Source: Rhodospirillales bacterium
GTDB taxonomy: Bacteria > Pseudomonadota > Alphaproteobacteria > Rhodospirillales > Shumkoniaceae
Assembly: GCA_014859895.1 (NCBI GenBank)
Contig: JACZKS010000193.1
Location: 1-59,361 of the forward strand
DNA length: 59,361 nucleotides
Direction: 5' to 3'
Shown: piece by piece, positions 43,728-52,329 of the stretch
Layout of the letters: each line of letters starts with the position of its first letter
How positions within the stretch are numbered: position 1 is the stretch's first letter
The notes under the pieces: generated by a model
What the model was told of the DNA's origin: nothing
The model's database searches: none
Seen by the model: the letters and a program-made list of their open reading frames with translations, nothing else
Program-made: the position numbers and the translations under genes

Positions 43728-44720
43728 TCAGGCCGAACCGACGAGACCGTAGCGCGCGATGGCCGCCTCCATGATCTGCCCGATCAAGTCCTCATAGGCC
43801 AAGCCGGCCATGGCCGAGAGGATCGGCAGGTCGGAATGGGTGGGATGAAGTCCGGCCAAGGCGTTCACCTCGAGGAACTGAGGAACGCCATTACCGTCCG
43901 AGCGAAAGTCGAGGCGCGAGGCGTCACGGCAGCCCAGCGCCTTGTAGGCCATCAGCGCCGAGGCCGCCGCCTGACGGGCCTCGGTGTCGTCGGGAAGTCG
44001 ATAGGTCACGCGGCTCTCAAACAGTTCCTTGTTATCGAAGGAATACACCCCCGGATCGGCGTTGACGCCGAGCAGCACCTCGAGCACCGCGATCACCCGC
44101 GCCTTGTCGCCGTTGCCGACCACCCCGACGGTGAATTCGCGGCCAGGAAGGTAAGGCTCGGCAATCACCGGCTGATTGAACCGTCCGCGCAAGGCCCGTG
44201 CCGCCTCGGCCAGCGCGGCCGGCGTCGTCACCTTGGATGCGGTGGTGCACCCCTTGCCGGTTCCTTCCGCCAGCGGCTTGATGAAAATGGGGAAGGGAAG
44301 GGCGGCTGCGGCGACGAGGCCGTCGTCGCCTTCGATCACGGCAAACGGTGCCGTCGGAATGCCGGCGTCGCGGACCAACCGCTTGGCAACCGCCTTGTCC
44401 AAGGTGACGGCCAGCGTCAGCGGATCGGAAAAGACGTAGGGGATGCCGTAGGCCTCGAGGAGCGCCGGCACCTGCGCCTCGCGCGAGCGCCCCTCCAGAC
44501 CTTCGGCGATGTTGAAGACAAGACCCCAGCTATCTCCCTTGACCAGCCGTGCCGCCAGATGGCGGACATGGCCGATGCGGTCGGTTTCGTGACCCAGGCC
44601 GCGGAGGACGTTTTCGATCGCCGCCACCGTTTCCGGTGAATCGAATTCGGCCAAAGCCTCCTCCGAAAGGCCCATGCCACGATAGTCGTCACGCAGATCG
44701 TACGTCAGTCCGATGCGCAT
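43728..44720 (-). CDS. ATP-grasp ligase, D-Ala-D-Ala-ligase-like (first copy)
   Basis: The 330-aa product has IGLTYDLRDDYRGMGL, LVFNIAEGLEGRSREAQVPA, LDKAVAKRLVRDAGIPTAPF, FPIFIKPLAEGTGKG (ATP-binding Lys), REFTVGVVG and ASRLDFRSDGNGVPQFLEVN followed by ALAGLHP. The domain order is that of Ddl-type ATP-grasp ligases. The two tandem ligases differ enough to have different substrates. Its ATG overlaps the KamA stop (ATGA), which couples it to the aminomutase. Substrate prediction (beta-lysine or its derivative) is inference from that coupling. Confidence 0.87.
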   Translation of the reverse strand: MRIGLTYDLRDDYRGMGLSEEALAEFDSPETVAAIENVLRGLGHETDRIGHVRHLAARLVKGDSWGLVFNIAEGLEGRSREAQVPALLEAYGIPYVFSDPLTLAVTLDKAVAKRLVRDAGIPTAPFAVIEGDDGLVAAAALPFPIFIKPLAEGTGKGCTTASKVTTPAALAEAARALRGRFNQPVIAEPYLPGREFTVGVVGNGDKARVIAVLEVLLGVNADPGVYSFDNKELFESRVTYRLPDDTEARQAAASALMAYKALGCRDASRLDFRSDGNGVPQFLEVNALAGLHPTHSDLPILSAMAGLAYEDLIGQIMEAAIARYGLVGSA

Positions 44721-46072
44721 CACGATGCCGTACCCGGGCCTTTCCCGGCGCCGAAGTTGCCGTCCGGGTCCGGATAACGATAGATATTGCCTTCGAAGTT
44801 GCGGAGCAGGACATCGTCACCGTCGCGCCCCACCAGATACTCGGGCAGCAGCGGGATCTTGCCGCCGCCGCCGGGCGCGTCGATCACGAAGGAGGGTACG
44901 GCATAGCCGGTGGTATGGCCGCGCAGCCCCTGGATGATCTCGATGCCTTTTTCGACCGGCGTACGGAAATGCGCCGAGCCGGTGATGGGATCGCACTGGT
45001 AAAGGTAGTACGGCTTGACCCGGCGCATGAGCAGCCCGTGCATCATGCGTTTCATGGTGTCGACCGAATCATTGATGCCCTTCAGCAACACCGTCTGGCT
45101 GCCCAGCGGGATACCGGCGTCGGCCAGCCTGGCGTAGGCTTCCGTGACCTCGGGCGTCAGTTCCGCCGGGTGCGTGACGTGGATGCTGATCCACAGCGGG
45201 TGATGTTTCCGCAGCATCTTCGTCAGCGACTTGGTGATCCGCATCGGCAGCACCGTCGGCACCTTGGTGCCCAGGCGGATGAACTCGACATGCTTGATCG
45301 CCCGCAGGCGGCCGAGCAGATAGTCGAGCTTGTCGTCGGCGATGGTCAGCGGATCGCCGCCCGACAACAGGACGTCGCGGATCTGCGGATTGGCCTCGAT
45401 ATAGGCGAGCGCACGGTCCCACTGGCTGACCGAGAACTGATAGTCGCCACCCGCCTCGCCGACCATGCGCGAGCGCGTGCAGTACCGGCAGTAGGTCGAG
45501 CAGAAGCCGGTGGACAGGAACAGCACGCGGTCGGGATAGCGATGCACCAGTCCCGGCACCGCCGAGTCGTGATCCTCGCCCAGCGGATCGTCCGCCTCGC
45601 CCGGCGTGCGCAGGTATTCCTGGCCGACCGGAATGTGGGTGCGGCGGAGCGCATCCGACGGATCTTCACGATCCATCAGGGCCGCATAGTAGGGCGTGAT
45701 GCCGACCGGCAGCGATCCCGTGCGCCGGCTCACCGCCTCGCGCTCGTCTTCCGACAGCACGAAGATGCGTTCGAGCTGGGCGAGCGAGCGGATGCGGTTG
45801 CGCAACTGCCAGCGCCAATCCGTCCATTCGGCGACGCTGGCATCGGCGAAGAACCGCTTCTTGAAGGCGCGGCTTGCCTCGCCTAGCGGGAAGCGCTCGA
45901 CCCGCCGCCGCTTCGGACGAAGCGGCGGTGCATCGGTATTGTCCGCCACAGGCAGACGATCCGGCGCATGGTCCGGTGCCTTGAACAGAGCTATGAGGTT
46001 GGGGGAACGGGTGGATATTGTAGCTGAGCTACAACTGGGAGGCTCTCCACGAGCCGCCATAAGATCGTCCAT
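44720..46072 (-). CDS. kamA: Lysine 2,3-aminomutase (KamA family)
   Basis: The roughly 450-aa radical-SAM, PLP enzyme moves the alpha-amino group of lysine to give beta-lysine. From ATG 46072 the cluster cysteines are C191, C195, C198 (FCSTYCRYC), the PLP lysine is K405 in DAPGGGGKIPL, and both aspartates that bind the lysine side-chain amine in characterised aminomutases are kept (D361 in YQCD, D398 in VIDAP). Glutamate mutases lack these, so lysine is favoured. EpmB is shorter and lacks the long ends seen here. The start is uncertain: a GTG at 46090 and an ATG at 46060 are alternatives. It heads an operon with two ATP-grasp ligases and the GNAT-HDAC-GNAT fusion. Confidence 0.9.
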   Translation of the reverse strand: MDDLMAARGEPPSCSSATISTRSPNLIALFKAPDHAPDRLPVADNTDAPPLRPKRRRVERFPLGEASRAFKKRFFADASVAEWTDWRWQLRNRIRSLAQLERIFVLSEDEREAVSRRTGSLPVGITPYYAALMDREDPSDALRRTHIPVGQEYLRTPGEADDPLGEDHDSAVPGLVHRYPDRVLFLSTGFCSTYCRYCTRSRMVGEAGGDYQFSVSQWDRALAYIEANPQIRDVLLSGGDPLTIADDKLDYLLGRLRAIKHVEFIRLGTKVPTVLPMRITKSLTKMLRKHHPLWISIHVTHPAELTPEVTEAYARLADAGIPLGSQTVLLKGINDSVDTMKRMMHGLLMRRVKPYYLYQCDPITGSAHFRTPVEKGIEIIQGLRGHTTGYAVPSFVIDAPGGGGKIPLLPEYLVGRDGDDVLLRNFEGNIYRYPDPDGNFGAGKGPGTAS

Positions 46073-46154
46073 TGCGATGGATAATCCCACCTTCTGCGGA
46101 GGATCGTCGCGCGACCATCGTCGATTCTGTCATCACTACCGCAGGCGCATAACC

Positions 46155-46181
46155 ATTGTATCAGTTTGAACTCGATTTCAA
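46155..46181 (-). promoter_or_regulatory. Candidate promoter and dyad upstream of kamA
   Basis: On the minus strand TTGAAA (46181-46176) and TACAAT (46160-46155) resemble -35 and -10 elements, though the 15-bp spacing is short. The -35 lies within the dyad TTGAA-ATCGAG-TTCAA (46166-46181), a possible operator. The rest of the 46073-46369 gap has no supported gene. Confidence 0.4.
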
Positions 46182-46369
46182 GTCGTTTCGAACAGGATTC
46201 CGACGATGGCGCGATTTTTTTTGGCCGACATCGCACCGCGAGATATTGTGCCGGGCGATCCATTCGCCCCCCAGTGGCGGCGATTCCGACCTGGTTCGCC
46301 GCAGCACCGGCTGTGACAAGGAACCAGGCAGGCGTACACTGGACGGACGGCCATACCGAAGAGGCATCC

Positions 46370-47800
46370 ATGGGATCGACAGACAACGATACCGAGCGCT
46401 TTTTCCAGTCCCCCGTCTACGACGCGGAAAAACGGCCGCGCCGTCCGCCGTCCGGACAGTCGATTTGCGAACCGGCGCGCGAGATTCCCGTCCATACGCG
46501 ATGCGGCGTCCTGGTGGTGGGGGGCGGCCCGGCCGGTACGGCGGCGGCGGTGGCGGCCGCCCGACTGGGCGCCGACGTGGTGCTGCTGGAGCGCTACAAC
46601 CACCTGGGCGGGCTGTCGACCGGCGGCCTTGTCATCTGGATCGACCGCATGACCGACTGGACGGGACGCCACGTCATCCGCGGCTTCGCCGAGGAGATAC
46701 TGGACCGTCTTCCCGCCGGCTCGGTAGCCGGCCCGGCCCGTGCGGAGTGGGGGTCGCGGAACGAGGGGAAAGCCGCCTTCTGGTCGCCGCGCCTGGCCGC
46801 CTTCCACGGCATCGTGACCCATTCGCCGACGCTGGATCCCGAATGGCTCAAGGCCGAATCGCTCGAACTGGCGCTGACTTCCGGCGTCCATCCGATCTTT
46901 CATGGATGGGGCGTCCGGCCGGTCGTCGAGGACGGCCGGGTAACGGGCTGCATCTTCGAAAGCAAGCAGGGCCGGCGGGCCATCCTCGCCAAGGTGACGG
47001 TCGACGCCACCGGCGACGGCGATCTTTACGCCGCCGCCGGGGCCGCCCACGACGCGACGGTGAAAGCCCGCGACATCCATGCCTGCATGAACACCGCCTG
47101 GATGTTCGGCGGCGTCGACATGGCCGCCTTCTTGGAATTCAGGATGGAGGAGCCGGACCAATACGCCGCCTTCCTGGCTCTTGGCCGCGAGAAGCTGCGC
47201 TACTTCGAGAAGGCGGTGGTTTCCTGGCGCGACGACATCGCGCTTTTCCTGGGGCCGCGGCTTGCCGGCTATTCCGCCCTCGACATCGAGGATTTGAGCG
47301 AAGTCGAAATCCGCAGCCGCCGCCTGATGATCGAGCACCTGCATTTCTACCGCGGGCACGCGCCCGGCTTTTCGAACGCCCATCTTCTGCTCTCCGCGCC
47401 GCAGATCGGGGTCCGTCACGGACGGCGCCTGATCGGCCGGAGTGCGGTGTCGCGAGCCGACTGGGACGGGCGCGTGCGGGCCGACGAGATCGGCGTTTCG
47501 CCGGCCCCGTCGCCGAAGTTCGCCAACGTGTCCATCCCCTATGGCGCGCTGCTGCCCCGGGACCTGAAGGGACTGCTGGCGCCGGGCCGCCACCTAGCGT
47601 GCGACATCGGCAGCCACACCTTCCTGCGCGAAATCCCCCAATGCTGGACGACCGGTCAGGCGGCGGGCGTCGCCGCCGCGTTGGCGGCCAACGCGGACCG
47701 CGACCCCGGCGATGTTGCGGTCGCGGACATCCGCGCGGCCCTCGTCAAGCAGGGAGCGTACCTCAACCCGCAACCAACTCCGGCAACCGCCGCCGGGTGA
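46370..47800 (+). CDS. FAD-dependent oxidoreductase
   Basis: The 476-aa product has an N-terminal FAD Rossmann motif CGVLVVGGGPAGTAAAVAAARLG, then LLERYNHLGGLSTGGLV, VDATGDGDLYAAAGAA and a C-terminal IPYGALLPRDLKGLLAPGRHLA, ending GQAAGVAAALAA. This is the FAD_oxidored superfamily (fumarate-reductase/flavoprotein-like), substrate unknown. ATG 46370 has AAGAGG upstream; the frame open back to 46166 is leader. It is divergent from kamA and convergent with the ABC importer at 48-51 kb, with a repeat element between their ends. Confidence 0.85.
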   Translation: MGSTDNDTERFFQSPVYDAEKRPRRPPSGQSICEPAREIPVHTRCGVLVVGGGPAGTAAAVAAARLGADVVLLERYNHLGGLSTGGLVIWIDRMTDWTGRHVIRGFAEEILDRLPAGSVAGPARAEWGSRNEGKAAFWSPRLAAFHGIVTHSPTLDPEWLKAESLELALTSGVHPIFHGWGVRPVVEDGRVTGCIFESKQGRRAILAKVTVDATGDGDLYAAAGAAHDATVKARDIHACMNTAWMFGGVDMAAFLEFRMEEPDQYAAFLALGREKLRYFEKAVVSWRDDIALFLGPRLAGYSALDIEDLSEVEIRSRRLMIEHLHFYRGHAPGFSNAHLLLSAPQIGVRHGRRLIGRSAVSRADWDGRVRADEIGVSPAPSPKFANVSIPYGALLPRDLKGLLAPGRHLACDIGSHTFLREIPQCWTTGQAAGVAAALAANADRDPGDVAVADIRAALVKQGAYLNPQPTPATAAG

Positions 47801-47805
47801 CCGCC

Positions 47806-47950
47806 AGGGCATTTTCGGCTCGGACGGAACCACCCTTCTTCCGTCACTCCCGCGCGAGCGGGAGTCCAGAAACACCGTTTGGCCTGGATTCCCGCTTTCG
47901 CGGGAATGACGAGGAGGGGAGGCCTGATTCCACGGGGACAAAAATGCCCT
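47806..47950. repeat. 145-bp element with terminal inverted repeats
   Basis: AGGGCATTTT (47806-47815) is inverted as AAAATGCCCT (47941-47950). Inside are two facing palindromes, GTCACTCCCGC-N-GCGGGAGTCCAG-like at 47843-47869 and a 28-bp copy (47883-47910) that differs in one base from 55523-55550. The ends (CTAGGGCATTTT) match the 107-bp element's CTAGAGCATTTT. The permease stop TAG lies in its right end. Confidence 0.75.
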
Positions 47951-49019
47951 AGTCCCGTTGCCAGGGCATGACCCGGCGCTCGAGCCACTGCAGGAGATAG
48001 GTCAGCAGGATGCCCAGGATCATCACGACCACCAGGCCGGCGTACATCTTCTCGGGGTTCAGCACCTCCCAGTAATAGAAGGTGATGAAGCCCACACCCT
48101 GCTTGGCGCGCAGGAATTCCACCGAGATGATGACGATGAGCGCGGTGCCGAGCGCCAGGCGCAGGCCGGCGAAAATGACCGGCAGCGCCGCCGGGATGAT
48201 GACGTGGCGCAGCATCTGGAAGCCGCGCGCCCCGTAATTGCGCCCAGCCATCAGGAAGACCGGGTCGATGTCCCTGACGCCGGCCATGGAATTGATGGTC
48301 ATCAGGAAAAACACCGCCAGGGCGACGACGACGATTTTCGGCCCTTCGCCAAAGGGATCGGCGAACATCAGCATGACGATGGGAAAGATGGCGATCTTGG
48401 GCAGCACGTAGATGGCCGAAAGGGTGGTGTCGAGCATGAGCCGGACCGTCTTGTTCATGCCCATGACGACGCCCAGCAGCACCCCCGGAATCGCCCCCAG
48501 GACGAAACCGGCGCCGACCCTTCCCAAGGTCGCCCACACGTGGCTTTCGGCGATCAGGCCCCAGCCGGCGGCCCACCCCGATTGCGCCACGACCTCGGGG
48601 ATGAGCCAGGGGCGGCCGATCAGGCTGGTTTGCGAGAAGCGATCGTAACTGACCGTCATCTCCCACAGGGCCTGGGCGATCCGGGTCGGCTGCGGAAACC
48701 ACGTCGCGCTGAGAATGCCGGCGTCGACGATCACCTGCCAGGCGACGAGGGCCAGCACCGGGAAGCCGAAGGCCAGGGTCCGTTCATAGGCCCGCCGGCC
48801 GCGCAGCGGCACGACGCGGCCAACCCGCTCGGCGACCATTACCGCCAGCACGAAATCGCCGAACAGCCCCAGCCACCACAGCGGAAACCACAGGCCGGCG
48901 GCGAAGAAGACGCCGTTCCAGGCGATGGCGGCCGCGATCAGCGACGAAAGCCCCCGCCAGAAGGCAAGTCGCCCGGCCCGCCGCCTGGCCAGCGTATCCG
49001 GATCAGTCGGCGTATTCAT
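47949..49019 (-). CDS. ABC transporter permease, NMT1/TauC type with extra N-terminal helices
   Basis: The 356-aa product has a core of about six helices with the coupling loop AGRNYGARGFQMLRHVIIPAALPVIFAGLRLALG, as in nitrate/sulfonate-type permeases. Before it lie about 100 residues with two or three extra helices (LSSLIAAAIAWNGVFFAAG, LWWLGLFGDFVLAVMV), longer than ordinary SsuC. Its ATG overlaps the ATPase stop (ATGA). The stop codon is within the terminal repeat of the 145-bp element. The solute is unknown. Confidence 0.9.
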   Translation of the reverse strand: MNTPTDPDTLARRRAGRLAFWRGLSSLIAAAIAWNGVFFAAGLWFPLWWLGLFGDFVLAVMVAERVGRVVPLRGRRAYERTLAFGFPVLALVAWQVIVDAGILSATWFPQPTRIAQALWEMTVSYDRFSQTSLIGRPWLIPEVVAQSGWAAGWGLIAESHVWATLGRVGAGFVLGAIPGVLLGVVMGMNKTVRLMLDTTLSAIYVLPKIAIFPIVMLMFADPFGEGPKIVVVALAVFFLMTINSMAGVRDIDPVFLMAGRNYGARGFQMLRHVIIPAALPVIFAGLRLALGTALIVIISVEFLRAKQGVGFITFYYWEVLNPEKMYAGLVVVMILGILLTYLLQWLERRVMPWQRD

Positions 49020-49843
49020 GTCTGCAACTCCATGGCGCGGGCGACCTCCTTGCCCAGAAGGTCCCATACCGCGCCGCGCAACTCGGCAAAGCGGGCGATG
49101 TTCATGGTTTCGACCGTGCGCGGCCGGGGGATGTCGATCTCGAAGGTGGCCAGGTGGCGGCCGGGATGGGCGGTCATCAGGATCACCCGGTCGCTGAGCA
49201 GGATCGCCTCGTCGAGGCTGTGGGTGATGTAGACGACCGTTTTGCGGGTTTCCTCCCAGATGCGCAGGAGTTCGTCCTGGAGCACGATCCGCGTCTGGGC
49301 GTCGAGCGCCCCCAGCGGCTCGTCCATCAGCAGGACCTCGGGGTCGTTGGCGAGCGCGCGGACGATGCTGACGCGCTGCTTCATGCCCCCGGAAATCTGG
49401 TGCGGGTAGTAGCCGGCGAACTTGCGGAGCCCGACCCTTTCCAACCAGTAGGCCGCCGTTTCCAGCCGCTCGGCCCGGGCGACGCCGCGCATCTCGAGGC
49501 CGAAGGCGACGTTGTCGATGACGGTCTTCCACGGAAAGACGGCGTATTCCTGGAAGACGACGCTGTTGAGCGGCTTCCTGGGATCGGCTCCCGGCCGGAT
49601 CAGGACGCTGCCGGCGCTCAGCGTATCGAGACCGGCCAGGATCCGCAGATAGGTCGACTTGCCGCAACCCGACGGGCCGACCACGCTGACGAACTCGCCG
49701 TCGGCAACATCGAGGTTGAAATCCGTGAGCGCGGTCATCGGCCCGCGAACGGTCGGGTAGATCTTGGTGACGTTCCGGGAAATGATTTTCGCCGCCGTCG
49801 CCGTCTCCCGCGGCGGCGACGCTTGCGCTCCGGACAATTTCAT
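49016..49843 (-). CDS. ABC transporter ATP-binding protein
   Basis: The 275-aa ATPase has Walker [10 protein letters not shown], the Q-loop FQEYAVFPWKTV, signature ISGGMKQR, Walker B LLMDEPLGALDAQ and the switch YITHSLDEA. It is the SsuB/TauB-type partner of the downstream permease. I start it at ATG 49843 (MKLSGAQASPPRE); a GTG at 49897 would add 18 residues without family support. It is 80 nt downstream of the binding-protein gene. Confidence 0.92.
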   Translation of the reverse strand: MKLSGAQASPPRETATAAKIISRNVTKIYPTVRGPMTALTDFNLDVADGEFVSVVGPSGCGKSTYLRILAGLDTLSAGSVLIRPGADPRKPLNSVVFQEYAVFPWKTVIDNVAFGLEMRGVARAERLETAAYWLERVGLRKFAGYYPHQISGGMKQRVSIVRALANDPEVLLMDEPLGALDAQTRIVLQDELLRIWEETRKTVVYITHSLDEAILLSDRVILMTAHPGRHLATFEIDIPRPRTVETMNIARFAELRGAVWDLLGKEVARAMELQT

Positions 49844-49923
49844 CGGCTTGGTCCCAGACAGATGGCTTCGGTGGGTCGGGAAAAGGCAGGCGGCCACGTG
49901 GGCCGCCCGCCGTCCCGAAAGGC

Positions 49924-50970
49924 TTATTTCTTGAACGGGCCGAGGGCGGCGATCGCCTTCTTGACGAACTGGTCGTCGGCAACGGCGGCCAGATCGATCG
50001 GCTCCTTGTACTCCAGGCGGCCGTTTTCCCGATGCACCCGCTCGACATCGCGCAGGCCATCGAAGGAGACGACGAGGTCGGGGTCATAGACCACCGGGTT
50101 GCCTTCGCGGATCGCCTTTTCGGTGGTGTTGGTGAAGGTTATGTAGGCTTCGATGTTGGCGGTCGCGAGATAGCCGTCGCCCTGCATGAGGCGCGCCGCC
50201 TCGGCGAGCGCCAGCACGAAACGCTCGGCGACCTGGGGCCGCTCCTTGATGAATTTTCCCGAGCCGACGAAGGCAACCGTCATCAGGCCAGGCGTCAGGT
50301 CTGTCGCCAGGACGCTTGCGTAGCCGCCGTTGATGGCCTGATCGGCATAGGGCGAACCGGCCAGCGCGGCGTCGATCGAGCCTCTTTCCAGGGCGGCCGG
50401 CATGTCGGCGTTGCCAAGATTGATCAGCTCGACATCGCGGATGGTCAGCTTGGCGCGCTCCAGCGCCTTGGCCGCCAGGTACTCGCCGCCGCTGCCCGGT
50501 CCGCCGGCGGTCGCGATCCGCATGCCCTTGAGATCGGCGATCGTCTTCACCTTGCCCTCGGCGGCCAACGCCTTGCGCAGCAGAAGCTGCGTCGGGCTGT
50601 TGGTGAACGGCTCCAGCGCGCCGGGCGCGATGATGCGGATGTCCATGCCGCGGTTCCAGGCGTTCCACAGCGAGGTGACGATGGCGATGCCGCCGACGTC
50701 GATGGAGCCCTGGGTCAGGAAGGCGATCGCCTCGGTGCCCGATTTCACGCGCTCGAACTCGACGTCCAGGCCGTATTTCTTGAACAGATCGCGCTTGGCC
50801 GCCACGTACACCGTGGCGAACTTCAGGATCGGCACATAGGCGACCTTGACCTTCTGCGGGGGGCTAAGCGGAGCGGGCAACTCCGCGGCCGTCGCTGCGG
50901 TGGCGACCGCCACCAACGCGGCGCCGGCCAATCCCGCCACCAGACGATTGAACCCGTTTTTCCAAACCAT
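49924..50970 (-). CDS. ABC transporter substrate-binding protein, NMT1/TauA-like
   Basis: The 348-aa product has a signal peptide (NRLVAGLAGAALVAVATAATAAEL) and a mature region KVKVAYVPILKFATVYVAAKRDLFKKYGLDVEF, ITIRD-like GSIDVGGIAI and TAGGPGSGGEYLAAKALE, typical of SsuA/NMT1 receptors. GGGAGAGAGG precedes the ATG at 50970. It heads the SBP-ATPase-permease operon. It is a different protein from the importer receptor at 5.3 kb. The ligand cannot be inferred. Confidence 0.9.
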   Translation of the reverse strand: MVWKNGFNRLVAGLAGAALVAVATAATAAELPAPLSPPQKVKVAYVPILKFATVYVAAKRDLFKKYGLDVEFERVKSGTEAIAFLTQGSIDVGGIAIVTSLWNAWNRGMDIRIIAPGALEPFTNSPTQLLLRKALAAEGKVKTIADLKGMRIATAGGPGSGGEYLAAKALERAKLTIRDVELINLGNADMPAALERGSIDAALAGSPYADQAINGGYASVLATDLTPGLMTVAFVGSGKFIKERPQVAERFVLALAEAARLMQGDGYLATANIEAYITFTNTTEKAIREGNPVVYDPDLVVSFDGLRDVERVHRENGRLEYKEPIDLAAVADDQFVKKAIAALGPFKK

Positions 50971-51168
50971 GGCCTCTCTCCCTGCTTGTCGTTGGCTGTC
51001 CCGGCTCGACCACGCCTCCCCGGCCCGTGGGCGCACGGATCGCGGCCATCGAGCGAGCCTCCAAGGCATCCGTTTCATGTTGGCTCCGCCCTGTCCCGCC
51101 GCGATAGTAATCCGCAAAGCCGAGCCCGACACGCAAAATTATAGGTGAGTTGGCGCCGCCGTCGCCGG

Positions 51169-52329
51169 TCAGCGCCGGTAGACGTGCACCACCCGGATGG
51201 GTTCGCGGAACTTGTACATCACCGCCAGGTTGCGAACACGCTCGGCCTGAATGCCATTCAGCGTGTTGCCCGCCTTGAGTATGAGCCGTCCATCCTCTGT
51301 CATCAGATCGGACTTCAGGTGGTGGCCGACCCCCAGTTGGGCGGCCGAGAGTTCCTGGATGAACGGGCCGATCGGCCCTGTTTCGGATGGCAGAAGGTGG
51401 TCGTGAACAAGGCGCAGCAGATCGGGATCGTATCGCCCCAGGCGAGCCGCCAGGACCGCGTAAGCGGACGACATGAAGCCGGTCTGCTCCACCTCGGCGG
51501 CAAGGTCGAAAAGGATGTGCAGGAGCCGGGCCTCGATCGGGATGTCATTGCCCACCGGCTTGTCCCAGGGGAAGCCCTTGGTGCCGTCGAACGACCGGTC
51601 GCAGCAATAAACGATCTCGGCGACTCGGCTCAGCCTGGGAATGTTGGCGATGATGTCGCGCCCCGTCATCGGTATGCGGTCGATGATTTCCTGTTCGGAC
51701 GCGGTCAGCCATTCCCCGCTGTCCCTTTTCGCCATCAGCTCCGGGGGAACCGCCACGCTGCCCAGCCAGGCCAGCATCGCCGCGATCTCGATTTCCCAAA
51801 GCTGGACTCCCGGCAATTCCCCGATCAAGTCCCGGCACCAATCCCGCACCCGCGATGCCCGGCCGAAGCCGGCCGGATCGGTCAGGGAAAGGACATCGAC
51901 CAACATCTTGACGCTGCCGGCCAGCGTTTTTTCGAGGAGATCGCGCTCGGCTGTCACCAGGGCATACTGGCGCAACCCCGCCTCGATGCCATCGGCCAGC
52001 ACGTCGGGCGGGCAGGGCTTGGTGAAAAAGCGGAAGATCTGTCCCCGGTTGATGGCGTCGATGGCGGTCTGCTGGTCGACGTTTCCCGTCAGCATCATGC
52101 GCACCGTGTCGGGTGTCCGGCGCTGCAGTTCGGCAAGCAGGGAGATGCCGTCCATTCCCGGCATCCGCATGTCCACGATGACCACGGCAAACGGATCTTC
52201 GGAGGCGACCAGCGCGAGGGCTTCGGCCCCTCCCTGCGCCAGACGCAGGTTGAACCCCTTGCGGAACTGCCGGCGCAATCCGGCGAGCAGATTGGCGTCG
52301 TCGTCGACGATCAGCACGCGATCGCTCAT
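51169..52329 (-). CDS. Response regulator with degenerate HD-GYP domain
   Basis: The 386-aa protein has a complete receiver (D53 in VIVDMRMPGMDG; K104 in FFTKPC) and a C-terminal domain that aligns by eye to HD-GYP but has lost its metal site. LAWLGSVAVPPELM (186-199) stands where HD-GYPs have LHDIGK-x-x-x-P, and YCCDRSFDGTKGFP (241-254) stands where they have HHE-x-x-DGxGYP. The region DIPIEARLLHILFDL is kept. c-di-GMP hydrolysis is therefore unlikely. Its ATG overlaps the stop of the REC-HDOD gene (ATGA). Confidence 0.85.
   Translation of the reverse strand: MSDRVLIVDDDANLLAGLRRQFRKGFNLRLAQGGAEALALVASEDPFAVVIVDMRMPGMDGISLLAELQRRTPDTVRMMLTGNVDQQTAIDAINRGQIFRFFTKPCPPDVLADGIEAGLRQYALVTAERDLLEKTLAGSVKMLVDVLSLTDPAGFGRASRVRDWCRDLIGELPGVQLWEIEIAAMLAWLGSVAVPPELMAKRDSGEWLTASEQEIIDRIPMTGRDIIANIPRLSRVAEIVYCCDRSFDGTKGFPWDKPVGNDIPIEARLLHILFDLAAEVEQTGFMSSAYAVLAARLGRYDPDLLRLVHDHLLPSETGPIGPFIQELSAAQLGVGHHLKSDLMTEDGRLILKAGNTLNGIQAERVRNLAVMYKFREPIRVVHVYRR

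Noticed and set aside
42716-44720. Cell-wall D-alanine-D-alanine ligases
   Set aside because: Fold matches, but there are no mur or fts neighbours, two adjacent copies are present, and both are coupled to kamA and the GNAT-HDAC-GNAT gene.
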